Shown piece after piece: positions 6,286 through 15,090 of a stretch of DNA of 64,000 bases. The notes under the pieces are model-generated. The model was not told the origin of the DNA and ran no database searches. It saw only the letters and a list, made by a program, of their open reading frames with translations. The stretch is from JACPDH01 sp041671505 (lineage in GTDB: Bacteria; Acidobacteriota; Thermoanaerobaculia; Gp7-AA8). A program made the translations under genes and the position numbers. The stretch is from positions 1 to 64,000 of the forward strand of contig JBAZBK010000022.1 of assembly GCA_041671505.1 (NCBI GenBank), in the 5' to 3' direction. The first letter of the stretch is position 1. Each line of letters opens with the position of its first letter.

Positions 6286-8418
6286 TTACTTCGTGATCCC
6301 GACCTGCCCGAGCATCCAGGCGAACTCGAAGGCCTTGTCCCTGAGCGCGTCGTAGCGACCCGACGCGCCGCCGTGGCCGGCAGGCTGCATCCTGCACTTG
6401 AGCAGGAGCTCGTTCTTGTCGGTCTTGAGCGTGCGGAGCTTCGCGGTGTACTTCGCCGGCTCCCAGTACATCACCTGGCTGTCGTTATAACTCGTCGTGA
6501 CGAGGATCGCCGGGTAGGCCGCCTTCTTCAGGTTGTCGTACGGGCTGTACGACATCATGTAGTCGAACGCCGGCTTCTCGTTGGGGTTGCCCCACTCGAG
6601 GTACTCGCCGACGGTGAGCGGCAGGCTCGCGTCCAGCATCGTGTTCATCACGTCGACGAATGGCACGGCCGCGTGGACCGCCTTGAAGAGGTCGGGGCGG
6701 AGATTCACGATCGCGCCCATGGCCAGCCCGCCGGCGCTGCCGCCCTCGACGACCAGGCGGTCCTTCGACGTCCACTTGTCCTTGACCAGGTAGTCGGCGC
6801 AGTCGACGAAATCGAAGAAGGTGTTCTTCTTCTTCATCAGCATCCCGTCGTCGTGCCACACCTCGCCCATCTCGTTGCCGCCGCGGACGTGCGCGAGCGC
6901 GAAGACGACGCCGCGATCGAGCAGGCTGAGTCGCCGGCTGTCGAACGAAGCGCTCTGGCCGTAGCCGTACGAGCCGTAGCCGTACAGCAGCAGCGGCGCC
7001 TTGCCGTCACGCTTCACGTCCTTCCGGTAGACGATGCTGATCGGCACCTTCACGCCGTCGCGCGCCGTCGCCCAGAGGCGCTCCGAGGCGTACTTCGCCG
7101 GATCGTAGCCGCCGAGGACCTCCTGCCGCTTGAGCAGCGTCGAGCTGCCGCCCGCCATCTCGACGTCGTAGATGCTGGGCGGCGTCGTGAAGCTCTGGTA
7201 GGAGTAGCGGAACTTCGCCGAGGTGTACTCGGGCGTTCCGCCCGGGAAGAGCGTGTAGACCGACTCGGGGAAGCTCAGGTCACGCCACGACTTTTTCGCG
7301 AAGTCGTAGATGCGGAGGCGGTTGAGCCCAGCCTTCTTGTCCGAAACGACCGCGAAATCGCGGAAGAGATCGATGCCGAAGACGAGAACGTCCTTGTCGT
7401 GGTCGAGGAACGGCTTCCAGTTCGCGGGAGAGGGATCGGCGACCGGCGCGGTGACGATCCGGAAGTTCTTCGCGTTGCGGTTCGTCCGGATGTAGAAAAG
7501 CCCGTCGCGGTGGTCGATGTCGTACTTGTGTCCCTTCTCGCGCGGCAGGACGAGCTCGAAGTTTCCTTTCGGCTCGCTCGCGTCGAGGACGCGGCTCTCC
7601 CACGTGTCTGTGGCCGTGGAGGCGACGACGATGAACTTCCTGTCTCTCGTCCTGTCGAGGCGCACGTCGTAGAGCGGATCTTTCTCTTCGAGGAGCTTCT
7701 GCGGCGCCGCGGCACCGTCGATACGCCAGAGCGTGTCGGAGCGCTTCGTGCCGGCGTCCTCGGTCACGAAGAAAAGCGTCGCGTTGTCGGCAGCCCAGAC
7801 GGCGTTCGTGACGCGCTCGGCCAGAGGTCCCTCGACCGTTCCGGTCGCGAGGTCTTTACGGAAGAGCTGGTATTGCCGGTAGCCGGTGCTGTCGGTGCTG
7901 TAGAGGAGCTTCGCGTCGTCGTCACTGACCTCGAAGAGGCCAATGGCGAGGAACTTCATCCCCTTCGCCATCTCGTTCTGGTCGAGAAGCACTTCCTCCG
8001 TTGCTGCCTCGTCAAGCTCACCGTTGGCGCCGGCGAGCTTCCGGCAGCGGATCGGATACTGCAGCCCTTCGACGGTGCGGCTGTAGTAGTAGTACTTCCC
8101 GTTGCGCGTCGGCACCGACATGTCGGTCTGCTTGATGCGGCCGAGCATCTCGGCGTAGAGCGCCTCGGTGAACGGCTTGAGTCCCGCCGTCATCGCCTCG
8201 GTGTACGCGTTCTCCGCCTCGAGGTACTTCTCGACCTCGGGCGTCCCCTTCTCGCGCAGCCAGAAGTACGGGTCGTTGTACTCCTTGCCGTGCCACGCCT
8301 GGACGTGGTCCTTGCGCGGGGCGACGGGAGGATCGGTCTTTGCCTGGGAGAAGGCGAGCATGGGAAGAAGAACAGCGAAGCAGGCGAAGGTGATTCTCGA
8401 CGAAAGCGATGCGTACAT
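6286..8418 (-). CDS. ptrB: Oligopeptidase B / prolyl-oligopeptidase family (S9A), exported
   Basis: The 710-residue protein starts MYASLSSRITFACF, with a signal peptide of about 25 residues (ending AFSQA) that is usually absent from cytoplasmic PtrB, so it is probably periplasmic. An N-terminal seven-bladed propeller regulates access to a C-terminal alpha/beta hydrolase. The catalytic triad is visible: Ser in GGSAGG (about 561), Asp in YNDSQV (about 646), His in AGHGG (about 682). The family cleaves small peptides, PtrB type after Arg/Lys. The longer in-frame start at 8538 is rejected because the signal peptide begins at 8418. A palindromic repeat lies upstream, and the gene ends about 350 bp from the integron array. 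Confidence 0.92.
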   Translation of the reverse strand: MYASLSSRITFACFAVLLPMLAFSQAKTDPPVAPRKDHVQAWHGKEYNDPYFWLREKGTPEVEKYLEAENAYTEAMTAGLKPFTEALYAEMLGRIKQTDMSVPTRNGKYYYYSRTVEGLQYPIRCRKLAGANGELDEAATEEVLLDQNEMAKGMKFLAIGLFEVSDDDAKLLYSTDSTGYRQYQLFRKDLATGTVEGPLAERVTNAVWAADNATLFFVTEDAGTKRSDTLWRIDGAAAPQKLLEEKDPLYDVRLDRTRDRKFIVVASTATDTWESRVLDASEPKGNFELVLPREKGHKYDIDHRDGLFYIRTNRNAKNFRIVTAPVADPSPANWKPFLDHDKDVLVFGIDLFRDFAVVSDKKAGLNRLRIYDFAKKSWRDLSFPESVYTLFPGGTPEYTSAKFRYSYQSFTTPPSIYDVEMAGGSSTLLKRQEVLGGYDPAKYASERLWATARDGVKVPISIVYRKDVKRDGKAPLLLYGYGSYGYGQSASFDSRRLSLLDRGVVFALAHVRGGNEMGEVWHDDGMLMKKKNTFFDFVDCADYLVKDKWTSKDRLVVEGGSAGGLAMGAIVNLRPDLFKAVHAAVPFVDVMNTMLDASLPLTVGEYLEWGNPNEKPAFDYMMSYSPYDNLKKAAYPAILVTTSYNDSQVMYWEPAKYTAKLRTLKTDKNELLLKCRMQPAGHGGASGRYDALRDKAFEFAWMLGQVGITK

Positions 8419-8495
8419 GAACGGCCTCCGCGAGTTGCTATAGCACGCGCGCAGAGCTGTTGGATGTGACGCACTCGCCGGTGGGATGTGCGCCG

Positions 8496-8732
8496 TTGGG
8501 GTCACAGGCAATGGCCTTAAGTTAAGCGATGTGAGCACTCGCAGCTTGTCATCCCGAGCGCAGCGAGGGATCTGCTGACGACCATCTGGTCGATTCCTCA
8601 GCGGATTCCCTGCGATATCGGCGTGATTGTCGCGGAGGAAGCGGTCAGACGATTTGTTCGCAGATCCCTCGCTGCGCTCGGGATGACAGGTCTGCGGGGT
8701 GTCGATTTCTTAACTGAAGTCCATTGGGGTCA
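8496..8732. repeat. Palindromic intergenic element, family 1 copy 1
   Basis: The outer arms 8509-8526 and 8711-8728 are complementary at 16 of 18 positions. A perfect 27-bp inner pair lies at 8547-8573 and 8662-8688 (core atcccgagcgcagcgaggga). Both ends (ggtcac...ggcct.aag..aagcga and ccattggggt) recur in the element at 14060-14222. Such elements could form long hairpins in DNA or RNA. I see no gene in this gap. Confidence 0.75.
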
Positions 8733-8736
8733 CAGC

Positions 8737-9480
8737 TCAGTTCGCGGTGACGCCGCCGCCTAACGACATCCGTCCGCCGCGCGCGGCGCGCGAGGCGTCG
8801 AGAATCTCGCGAAGGTTCGTCACCTCGAGGAAATAGTGCTGGTGCGCGAGGCAGTGCGCGGCGATCCCGATGAAGGTCGCGGCGACGATGAGGAAGAAGG
8901 CGAACGACGGCGCCGAACGGAAGGCAGCTGACAGCGTCGTGACCGGGGCGAGGAGATGTTCCTCGACGACGATCCAGCCGAAGAGAAACGACGGCAGGAC
9001 GAGCATGCCCGAGAGGATCCCGCTCGCCTGGATGCTGAACCAGGGCCGGATCGCGAGGAGCAGCACCGAGAGGAAGAGGCCGAGCGCGTAATAGCTGACG
9101 AGAACTTCCTCGATGAGCTGTGCGATCGACGACGCCTGATCGGGGGCGATCGGCGCGCGAACGCGTATCGCGAGACGCAGGCTCGCAATCGAAAGGAAAC
9201 AGACGGTGAGCAGGGTGCAGGCGAGCGCGACGCTCGCGAAAAGCGCCTGGTAGACGTTCCGCACCGCGAGCAGCGACGCGACGCGGGTGAAGATCGCCGC
9301 CACGGGAAAAACGCAGGCGAGCATCGCGAGGAGGAAGACCGGCGCGGCCGGATTCCCGCTCGACGCGAGCGCCTGGTTGCCGGCCGCGGACGGGACGAAC
9401 GCTGCGAACGCGTACATCAGCGCGAGAATCCCGATCAGCGCCGAGGCTCCGACTCCTGCGAAAAACAGTCCGCGTGGCAT
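8737..9480 (-). CDS. Multi-pass membrane protein, unknown function
   Basis: The 247-residue protein starts MPRGLFFAGVG and has about six or seven hydrophobic segments (near 8-30, 48-65, 80-100, 120-145, 152-172 and 190-212). The C-terminus is short and polar. Its length and segment spacing would fit a small integral membrane protein, but I recognise no family. It follows the S1-like gene on the same strand, but a terminator and a palindromic element separate them, so it is probably transcribed on its own. Confidence 0.75.
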   Translation of the reverse strand: MPRGLFFAGVGASALIGILALMYAFAAFVPSAAGNQALASSGNPAAPVFLLAMLACVFPVAAIFTRVASLLAVRNVYQALFASVALACTLLTVCFLSIASLRLAIRVRAPIAPDQASSIAQLIEEVLVSYYALGLFLSVLLLAIRPWFSIQASGILSGMLVLPSFLFGWIVVEEHLLAPVTTLSAAFRSAPSFAFFLIVAATFIGIAAHCLAHQHYFLEVTNLREILDASRAARGGRMSLGGGVTAN

Positions 9481-9519
9481 GACATTCAGTATCCGCCAGC
9501 GGAGCGAGTTTGGCCAGAG

Positions 9520-9680
9520 GCAGGCGAGAGGCGAAAGGCGACAGGCGATGAGCAGGCCTCATGTGGCGCAGACACTCCTGTCTGCGCGTCGCCGAAGGCG
9601 ACCGGGCGAGCGAGAATTGAAGGTCAGGCGATCGGGGCGGTTGCCGGCTCATCGCCTTTCGCCTCTCGCCTCTCGCCTGC
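9520..9680. repeat. Palindromic element built from AGGCGA words, family 2 copy 1
   Basis: The left arm repeats the word ggcgaNa (ggcaggcgagaggcgaaagg...), and the right arm (near 9648-9680) carries the complement cgcctttcgcctctcgcc. The arms pair over about 38 bp with few mismatches. Inside is a smaller hairpin (gcgcagacac / gtctgcgc). The sequence following the left arm (gagcaggcc..atgtgg) recurs at 20305-20590. Confidence 0.7.
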
Positions 9681-9690
9681 CCCAAAGAAA

Positions 9691-9716
9691 ACGGGCGCGC
9701 CTTGCGGCGCGCCCGT
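9691..9716 (-). terminator. Strong hairpin downstream of the S1-like gene
   Basis: An 11-bp perfect stem (acgggcgcgcc / ggcgcgcccgt) with a 4-base loop lies 22 bp past the S1-like stop codon. On the minus strand it is followed by ttttctttgggg, a fair U-rich tail. It is probably an intrinsic terminator. Confidence 0.75.
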
Positions 9717-9738
9717 GAGGATCATCGATACGTGTTGC

Positions 9739-11154
9739 TTACTTCTTGCCGCCCATCGCGCGCTCGAAGGCGAGCGCCATCGCGCTCTTTCCTTCCGCAG
9801 CGTCGTTGGCCTTCTTCGTCTCCGCGACGTACTCCATGTACTCGCCGTGGAGCGCCGATTCCTTGGCGCCTTCGATGCTCAGCGAGATGCGCTTCCGGGT
9901 CGTGTCGAGGTTCATCACCTTGACGGAAAACTTCTGGCCCGGCTTATGGGTCTTCGACGGATCGCCGCCGCCCAGCTCCGACATCGGCACGAGGCCGGTC
10001 AGTCCCGGCTCGAGCTGCACGAAGAGCCCCGGAGGGCCAACGCGCTCGAGAGTTCCCTCGAACACGCGGCCCGTCTGGTACTTCGTCGCCGCGTCGTCCC
10101 ACGGATTGGTCGTCGAAACCTCGCGGAGGGCAAGTGAAAGACGCTTGCGCTCGACGTCCACCTCGCGGATCCAGCCGTTGACCGCCGTGCCGATCGCGAG
10201 CGAATCGTCGCCGATCTTCACGCCGAGCGGGAGCTGCGAGACATGGACGAGCCCGTCGACTCCAGGCTCGACCTCGACGAAGAGGCCGAACTCGGTCTTG
10301 CGGACGATCGTGCCGGTGAACGCGGAGCCGGCCGGATGGAGCGTGCTGATCTCCAGCCACGGATCGGCCTCGAGCGCCTTCATCGAGAGCGAGATCTTCT
10401 TGCCGGTCTCGTCCATCTTGATGATCTTGACGGTCACTTCCTGGCCCGGGCTGACGACGTCCTTCGGGCTCTTGACGTGACGGCGGCTCAGCTCGGAGAC
10501 GTGGAGGAGACCTTCGACGCCACCGAGGTCGACGAAGGCGCCGAACGCTGCGAGGCGGGTGATGCGACCCGTCATGACGGCGCCCGCGGCGAGGCTCTTG
10601 AGCGCCTCGGCGGCCTTGGCCTGCTGCGCTTCCTTGAGGAGCGCAGTGCGCGAGACGACGATCTTGCGGCCGTCGTCCGACATCTCGATCAGGCGGAAGT
10701 CGAACGTCTTGCCGACGAACTCGTCGGGATTCTCGATCTTTCCGAATTCGATCTGCGAGAGCGGGCAGAAGGCGCGGACGCCGCTGACGCTCACGTCGAA
10801 GCCGCCCTTGTTGCGGGCGCCGACTTTGCCGACGACGGGGATGCCGTTGTCGCGGGCCTGCTTGAGGCTCTGCATGCTCGCCCGCTTCATCGCGAGCTTG
10901 TACGAGAGGCGAATCACCGGCGATGTGCCGACAACCGTTGCCTCGATCGTGTCCCCGACCTCCTTCCCTTCGAGCTCGGACGAGGCCATCACGGCTTCCG
11001 TGGGCCCTCCGTAGGAAACGAAGACATCGTCGCCGTTGATCGAAACGATCGTGCCCTTGAGAAGTTCGCCCTCTTCCGGCTTACGGAAGTTGAGGCTGCT
11101 CTCGAGAGCATCGGCAAAGCTCTGGGTATCGGGGTGCTCGACTGTCTGACTCAT
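9739..11154 (-). CDS. rpsA: Ribosomal protein S1-like RNA-binding protein
   Basis: The 471-residue protein has about five consecutive S1 (OB-fold) domains, beginning near GELLKGTIVSI, GKVGARNKGGF, GAVMTGRITRLAAFGAFVDL, FTGTIVRKTEFGLFVEV and FEGTLERVGPPGLFVQL. Their typical FGAFV and GLLHVSEL motifs are visible. S1 proteins bind mRNA at the ribosome and promote initiation. Length and domain number are one short of E. coli S1. I chose ATG 11154 (MSQTVEHPD), with AAAGG about 14 bases upstream, over the longer GTG/TTG-type opening at 11211. The C-terminal tail after the last domain is charged. Confidence 0.85.
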   Translation of the reverse strand: MSQTVEHPDTQSFADALESSLNFRKPEEGELLKGTIVSINGDDVFVSYGGPTEAVMASSELEGKEVGDTIEATVVGTSPVIRLSYKLAMKRASMQSLKQARDNGIPVVGKVGARNKGGFDVSVSGVRAFCPLSQIEFGKIENPDEFVGKTFDFRLIEMSDDGRKIVVSRTALLKEAQQAKAAEALKSLAAGAVMTGRITRLAAFGAFVDLGGVEGLLHVSELSRRHVKSPKDVVSPGQEVTVKIIKMDETGKKISLSMKALEADPWLEISTLHPAGSAFTGTIVRKTEFGLFVEVEPGVDGLVHVSQLPLGVKIGDDSLAIGTAVNGWIREVDVERKRLSLALREVSTTNPWDDAATKYQTGRVFEGTLERVGPPGLFVQLEPGLTGLVPMSELGGGDPSKTHKPGQKFSVKVMNLDTTRKRISLSIEGAKESALHGEYMEYVAETKKANDAAEGKSAMALAFERAMGGKK

Positions 11155-11371
11155 TTGTAAAGTGCTACCTTTCGCGGATTGCTCTTCCAGGAGTGTATGG
11201 ACTGCGGTCAAGTGTCAAACCGGAGAGTGGCAGGGGTCATTCCCGGAGGTCAAACGCACGGTTTCGCGCCACTTCACGCCCGACAGAATGCGCCGGGGCA
11301 GCACGGAGCGATGTGTCGGCAGTCACACGACCTGAATGGACGCAAAGGAGGGGGTGCGAGAGAACCGAAAG
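11155..11371. other. Intergenic region upstream of the S1-like gene
   Basis: I see no gene. It should contain the promoter of the S1-like gene on the minus strand, but I cannot name a clear -35/-10 pair. It ends at a palindromic insertion-like element. Confidence 0.4.
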
Positions 11372-11498
11372 GCCGGGCGCGGGCGCGGGCCCGTTCACGT
11401 TCACGGGGAAAGCTCTCCATCTTCGGTCAACCTTCGAACCGCCGGAACTGGCAACCTGGAGTTCCGTGAACGTGAACGCGCCCGAGCCCGCGCCCGGC
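11372..11498. repeat. 127-bp element with 35-bp terminal inverted repeats
   Basis: The arms 11372-11406 (starting gccgggcgcgggcgcg) and 11464-11498 are complementary with about three mismatches. The inner part has no gene. The element has the form of a MITE or REP-type palindrome and lies exactly where the N-terminal part of a DinB gene is missing. Confidence 0.75.
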
Positions 11499-11500
11499 TT

Positions 11501-11836
11501 TTGACTTTCCGAGTCGGCGACGACGACGCGATGGTCGCGTGGGCACGTGCGGGGCATGAAGCGCTCGCGGTGCGCGCGGCATCGATGACGGAAACCGAAG
11601 CAGCCACGCACGCCTCGGTTCCCTGGAGCAAACTCCTCGCGGAGCGGATCGGCAGGGAGCCGGAGCAGGTGACGATCGGCGAGACGATGCTCCAGGTTGC
11701 GTTCCACAGCACCTATCATCGCGGCCAGGCGAACACGCGGCTCCGCGAGCTCGGCGGAAAGCCGCCGCTGGTCGACTACATCGCGTGGATCTGGCTCGGC
11801 CGTCCCGCGCCGCGCTGGGAGCTCCTCCTCGACTGA
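11501..11836 (+). pseudogene. DinB-family protein, N-terminally truncated
   Basis: The C-terminal part of a DinB-like four-helix protein is clear: TIGETMLQVAFHSTYHRGQ carries the metal-binding HxxYHRG motif, followed by LRELGGKPPLVDYIAW. The first helix and its histidine (roughly 60-70 residues) are absent. Upstream of position 11501 the frame is encoded by the palindromic element. DinB proteins are metal-dependent thiol S-transferases or stress proteins. This copy lacks one metal ligand and is probably inactive. It ends 5 bp before the likely start of the downstream FMN-binding gene, so it may still act as a leader for it. Confidence 0.65.
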
Positions 11837-11841
11837 AAGGC

Positions 11842-12336
11842 ATGGTGACCGCAATGCTCGACGAACGAGCGACTCTCGACCTTCGCACGCTGCTGAACTC
11901 TTCCGGCGTCGCCTCGCTCGCAACCCTGCGCGACGGCGCGCCCGCCGTATCTCTCACTCCCTGGGCGCCGGCCACCGACGGATCGGCGATCCTGATCCAC
12001 GTCAGCCGCCTCGCGCAGCACACCGGCGACATGCTCGCCGACGCGCGCGTCGCGGCGATGATTGCGGAGCCGGAGGGGAGCGGAACGCTCGTGCAGGCGC
12101 TGCCGCGCGTCGCGATCCAGGGCATCGCGCAGGAGCTCGACCGAGCGGCGGGCGGCTACGAGGCCGCAAAGGCCGCCTATCTCGCCCGTCACCCTCGCTC
12201 GGAGATGACCTTCGGCCTCGGTGACTTCTCGATCTTCGCGATCGCCCCGCACACCATCCGCTTCGTCGCGGGTTTCGGGCGCGCGTTCGACGTGGAACTG
12301 GAAGAGTTGGCGTCGGCACTGCAGGGCCGGCGATAG
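11842..12336 (+). CDS. Pyridoxamine 5'-phosphate oxidase-like FMN-binding protein (HugZ-like)
   Basis: The 164-residue protein has the split-barrel flavin-binding signature: an N-terminal LLNSSGVASLATLRDGAPA strand pair, then ILIHVSRLAQHTGDMLADARVAAM. The end, FSIFAIAPHTIRFVAGFGRA, resembles the haem-degradation-like HugZ family. The exact reaction cannot be told from the sequence. ATG 11842 follows AAAGG very closely; ATG 11854 (MLDERATL) has better spacing and may be the true start. The gene sits directly behind the truncated DinB gene. Confidence 0.75.
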   Translation: MVTAMLDERATLDLRTLLNSSGVASLATLRDGAPAVSLTPWAPATDGSAILIHVSRLAQHTGDMLADARVAAMIAEPEGSGTLVQALPRVAIQGIAQELDRAAGGYEAAKAAYLARHPRSEMTFGLGDFSIFAIAPHTIRFVAGFGRAFDVELEELASALQGRR

Positions 12337-12546
12337 GCGAAGGACGAGAGGTAGATCCGCGCTCTGGGTGTGGTGGCGCCTTCGGGTCGGCGAAAACCGA
12401 AATGGAGAATGTCGAATGAAGAACGGGGAATGAAGAACTGGTCCGGGCGCGGCGTCCCTTCTCAATTCTTCATTCCGCATTCGACATTCTTCATTTCGGT
12501 TCTCCTCGGGGTCCAATTGCCCGCCCATCGCCTCTCACCTTTCATC
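12333..12546. repeat. Nested palindromic element
   Basis: The outer arms carry degenerate ggcga/cgcct words (12333-12357 and 12519-12546). The inner arms at 12395-12437 (aaccgaaatggagaatgtcg...) and 12466-12501 are complementary with one 7-base indel, and use the repeated word gaatgaagaa. The gap from 12337 to 12636 has no gene. Confidence 0.7.
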
Positions 12547-12636
12547 TGCACTCGTCACCGCCTCCTGTGACACGGCCCATTCCCCCCGACGCATGACCCG
12601 GCGGATGCTCCTCGCCGACACGTCCCGGGAGGACCC

Positions 12637-14055
12637 ATGCTCAACAGTATCGAAGAAGCGAATGCCCTGATCCACCGCGAAGGGCTCCGGATGATCGACC
12701 TCAAGTTCAGCGACCTCTGGGGACGCTGGCACCACGTGACGATCCCGGCGTCACAGCTCGACGATCACCTGATGCGCGACGGCGTCGGCTTCGACGGCTC
12801 GAGCGTCGGCCTCAAGTCGGTGAAGTCGGGCGACATGGTCCTGCTTCCCGATCTGTCGACCGCATTCCGCGATCCCTTCTGCTCTGTGCCGACGCTCAGT
12901 TTCATCTGCTCGGCCTACGAGGCCGACACGAAAGAACCGTTCGCCTTCGACCCGCGAAACATCGTCCGTCGCGCCGAGGAGTATCTGCGGTCCACCGGCG
13001 TCGGTGACGAGAGCGTCTGGGGCCCCGAGTACGAGTTCTACGTGTTCCGGAACGTCTCGATCGAGAACGGCGTGAACGTCGCCTCGTACCGCGTCGACAG
13101 CGGCGAGGCCGACTGGAACAGCGCGACCGCGGGCCACGGCCACCTGATCCCCCTCCACGGCGGCTACCACGCGATTCCGCCTAACGATTCGCTCCACAAC
13201 CTCCGCAGCGAGATGTGCATCGAGCTCGAGAACATCGGCGTCGAGGTCAAGTACCACCATCACGAGGTCGGCGGCCCGGGGCAGTGCGAGATCGAGACGC
13301 CGCTCGGCGGCATCCTCCAGGCCGGCGACGCGACGCAGATCATCAAGTACGTGATCAAGAACGTCGCCGTGCGGCACGGGCAGACCGCGACGTTCATGCC
13401 GAAGCCGCTTTACGGCGAGGCGGGAAGCGGCATGCACTTCCACCAGATGCTGAGGAAGAACGGCCGCAACGTCTTCTACGACGCCGGCGGCTACGGCTGC
13501 CTCTCGCAGACGGCGCTTCACTACATCGGCGGAATCCTGCGCCACGGCCCGGCGCTGCTCGCCATCACGAACCCGAGCACGAACTCCTACCGCCGGCTCG
13601 TTCCCGGTTTCGAGGCTCCCGTCTCGATGTTCTTCTCGCTCGGCAACCGTTCGGCCGCGATCCGCGTGCCGAAGTATGCCGATCAGGAAGACACCGCGCG
13701 CTTCGAGTTCCGCCCTCCCGACGCGACCTGCAACATCTACCTCGCGCTCGCTGCGCAGCTGATGGCGGGGCTCGACGGCATCGCGAAGAAGATCGACCCG
13801 ACCGCCGAGGGCTTCGGCCCGATCGACAAGAACATCTTCACGTGGAACGAGGAACAGAGAAAGTCGATCCGGAGCCTGCCGACGAGCCTCGCCGAAGCGT
13901 GCGACGCGCTCGAGAACGACCACGAGTTCCTGCTCGCCGGCGACGTGTTCGACCACGCCCAGATCCTCGACTTCATCGCACACCTCCGCGCCGACGACGC
14001 CGCGGTGCGGAACCGGCCGCATCCGTTCGAGGTGGGGCGGTATTTCGACGCATGA
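12637..14055 (+). CDS. glnA: Glutamine synthetase, type I
   Basis: The 472-residue enzyme makes glutamine from glutamate, ammonia and ATP in the cytoplasm as a dodecamer. Visible signatures are GFDGSSVG (N-terminal), GPEYEFYVF (metal site), YHHHEVGGPGQCEIE (ATP site), NPSTNSYRRL (substrate) and EFRPPDATCNIYLALA. The usual adenylylation tyrosine context (NLYxLP) is replaced by KNIFTWNEEQ, so adenylylation control is unlikely and feedback control would be expected. Start ATG 12637 follows ggagg at a good distance. Length fits the family. Confidence 0.95.
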   Translation: MLNSIEEANALIHREGLRMIDLKFSDLWGRWHHVTIPASQLDDHLMRDGVGFDGSSVGLKSVKSGDMVLLPDLSTAFRDPFCSVPTLSFICSAYEADTKEPFAFDPRNIVRRAEEYLRSTGVGDESVWGPEYEFYVFRNVSIENGVNVASYRVDSGEADWNSATAGHGHLIPLHGGYHAIPPNDSLHNLRSEMCIELENIGVEVKYHHHEVGGPGQCEIETPLGGILQAGDATQIIKYVIKNVAVRHGQTATFMPKPLYGEAGSGMHFHQMLRKNGRNVFYDAGGYGCLSQTALHYIGGILRHGPALLAITNPSTNSYRRLVPGFEAPVSMFFSLGNRSAAIRVPKYADQEDTARFEFRPPDATCNIYLALAAQLMAGLDGIAKKIDPTAEGFGPIDKNIFTWNEEQRKSIRSLPTSLAEACDALENDHEFLLAGDVFDHAQILDFIAHLRADDAAVRNRPHPFEVGRYFDA

Positions 14056-14059
14056 CAGA

Positions 14060-14222
14060 GGTCACCTAACGGCCTCAAGCCAAGCGAAAGAATGCGAATT
14101 TAGAACGTTGAACGATGAACTGGGAACCCAGAAGCCACCACCCAGGGCCCCTTTCTGGGTTCGAACTTCAGCGTTCTCCGTTCTAACTTCAGGGTTTCGC
14201 TCGTAACTTCAAGCCATTGGGG
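14060..14222. repeat. Palindromic intergenic element, family 1 copy 2
   Basis: It begins 5 bp after the glnA stop. The left end (ggtcac..taacggcctcaagccaagcga) and right end (aagccattgggg) match those of the element at 8496-8732. The inner stem pairs gaactgggaacccagaa with ttctgggttcgaacttc, with gaacg/cgttc words around it. It may also serve as the glnA terminator. Confidence 0.65.
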
Positions 14223-14309
14223 TGAGAGCAAAGTCATACCCGTGAGTCGTCGTTTTCGCGCACTCTCATGACGCTGCAATCTGATCCCACGATCGAAGAG
14301 GAGAACCAC

Positions 14310-14498
14310 ATGGCAACGAAAGCCTGCGTCTTCTGCGGACGCGACTCCCAGGAGATTCCCCTGCTCACGTTCGAGTACCGCACGTCGAGCTTCAACATCT
14401 GCCCGCAGCACCTCCCGGTTCTGATCCACGACCCGGGCCAGCTGGTCGGACGCGTGGAAGGCGCCGAAAACTTCCAGCCGGCCGAGCACAAGGATTAG
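14310..14498 (+). CDS. Small Cys-rich putative zinc-binding protein
   Basis: The 62-residue product MATKACVFCGRDSQEIP has a CxxC pair near the start and a CPQH further on (about residue 37), which together could bind zinc in the way of small zinc-finger domains. It is preceded by AGAGGAG, and ATG 14310 is chosen over an in-frame ATG at 14268 for that reason. No function is known to me. It stands alone between two palindromic elements. Confidence 0.65.
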   Translation: MATKACVFCGRDSQEIPLLTFEYRTSSFNICPQHLPVLIHDPGQLVGRVEGAENFQPAEHKD

Positions 14499-14578
14499 GC
14501 GCCATCGCGCAGGGAGCCATGCGCGGTCCGGACCGCGCAGTCCTCGACGAGCGTAAGCTCGCAAAGGCCGCGCAGCGG

Positions 14579-14905
14579 CCGTGAGAAGCGTAGCCGCGCC
14601 CGTGAGGGCCCGGCCCCGTTGGCGCCCTGTACCGAGCCGCGCTGCGCCCACCGGACCCTCCCGGGCGTGTTGCCCAATTCAGAAACGCCCGCGCAATTCG
14701 TCATTCCGACGAGTGCGCGCAGCGCGCGAGGAGGAATCTGCAAAACCGTAGCCTGATCGATTCCTCTCAGAACCTCAATCAACTGAACGGAATCGATCAG
14801 TTTCGCTCTTGCAGATTCCTCGCTCGCTTCGCTCGCTACGGAATGACACCATGTGGCTCGTCGAGTTGGGCAACACGCCCTCACGGGTCCGGCTACGCTT
14901 CTCAA
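14579..14905. repeat. Large nested palindromic element
   Basis: Three concentric inverted pairs are visible. The outer pair joins 14579-14608 (ccgtgagaagcgtagccg...) with 14876-14905. The middle pair joins 14664-14680 (cgtgttgcccaattc) with 14862-14881. The inner pair joins 14699-14744 (tcattccgac...aggaatctgcaa) with 14808-14848. The inner unit resembles the 27-bp arms at 8547-8688. The gap 14499-15090 otherwise contains no gene that I can support. Confidence 0.65.
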
Positions 14906-15090
14906 CGGCGGACCCTCACGGGTCCGTACTCGTGTCTGGCACCTGGCTGCCATGCAAGCCGGTGCAGTGAAAGACAGTGGCACCTCGCGAGAGTCTTCCA
15001 GGGAGCGCCGCGGCGAACGACACCCCGCGTGCGCGGCGCACGCTCCTCGCATTCTCCGCGTCGTGCTAGTCTGGCCGCTCGGAGAATCCG

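Noticed and set aside
6220..8469. Plus-strand frame of 749 codons opposite the oligopeptidase B gene
   Set aside because: It is the complement of a clear peptidase gene; its sequence is Arg/Val/Glu-rich without motifs, a usual effect in GC-rich coding DNA. The same holds for long frames opposite the S1-like, aconitase, alanine racemase and tricorn-type genes.
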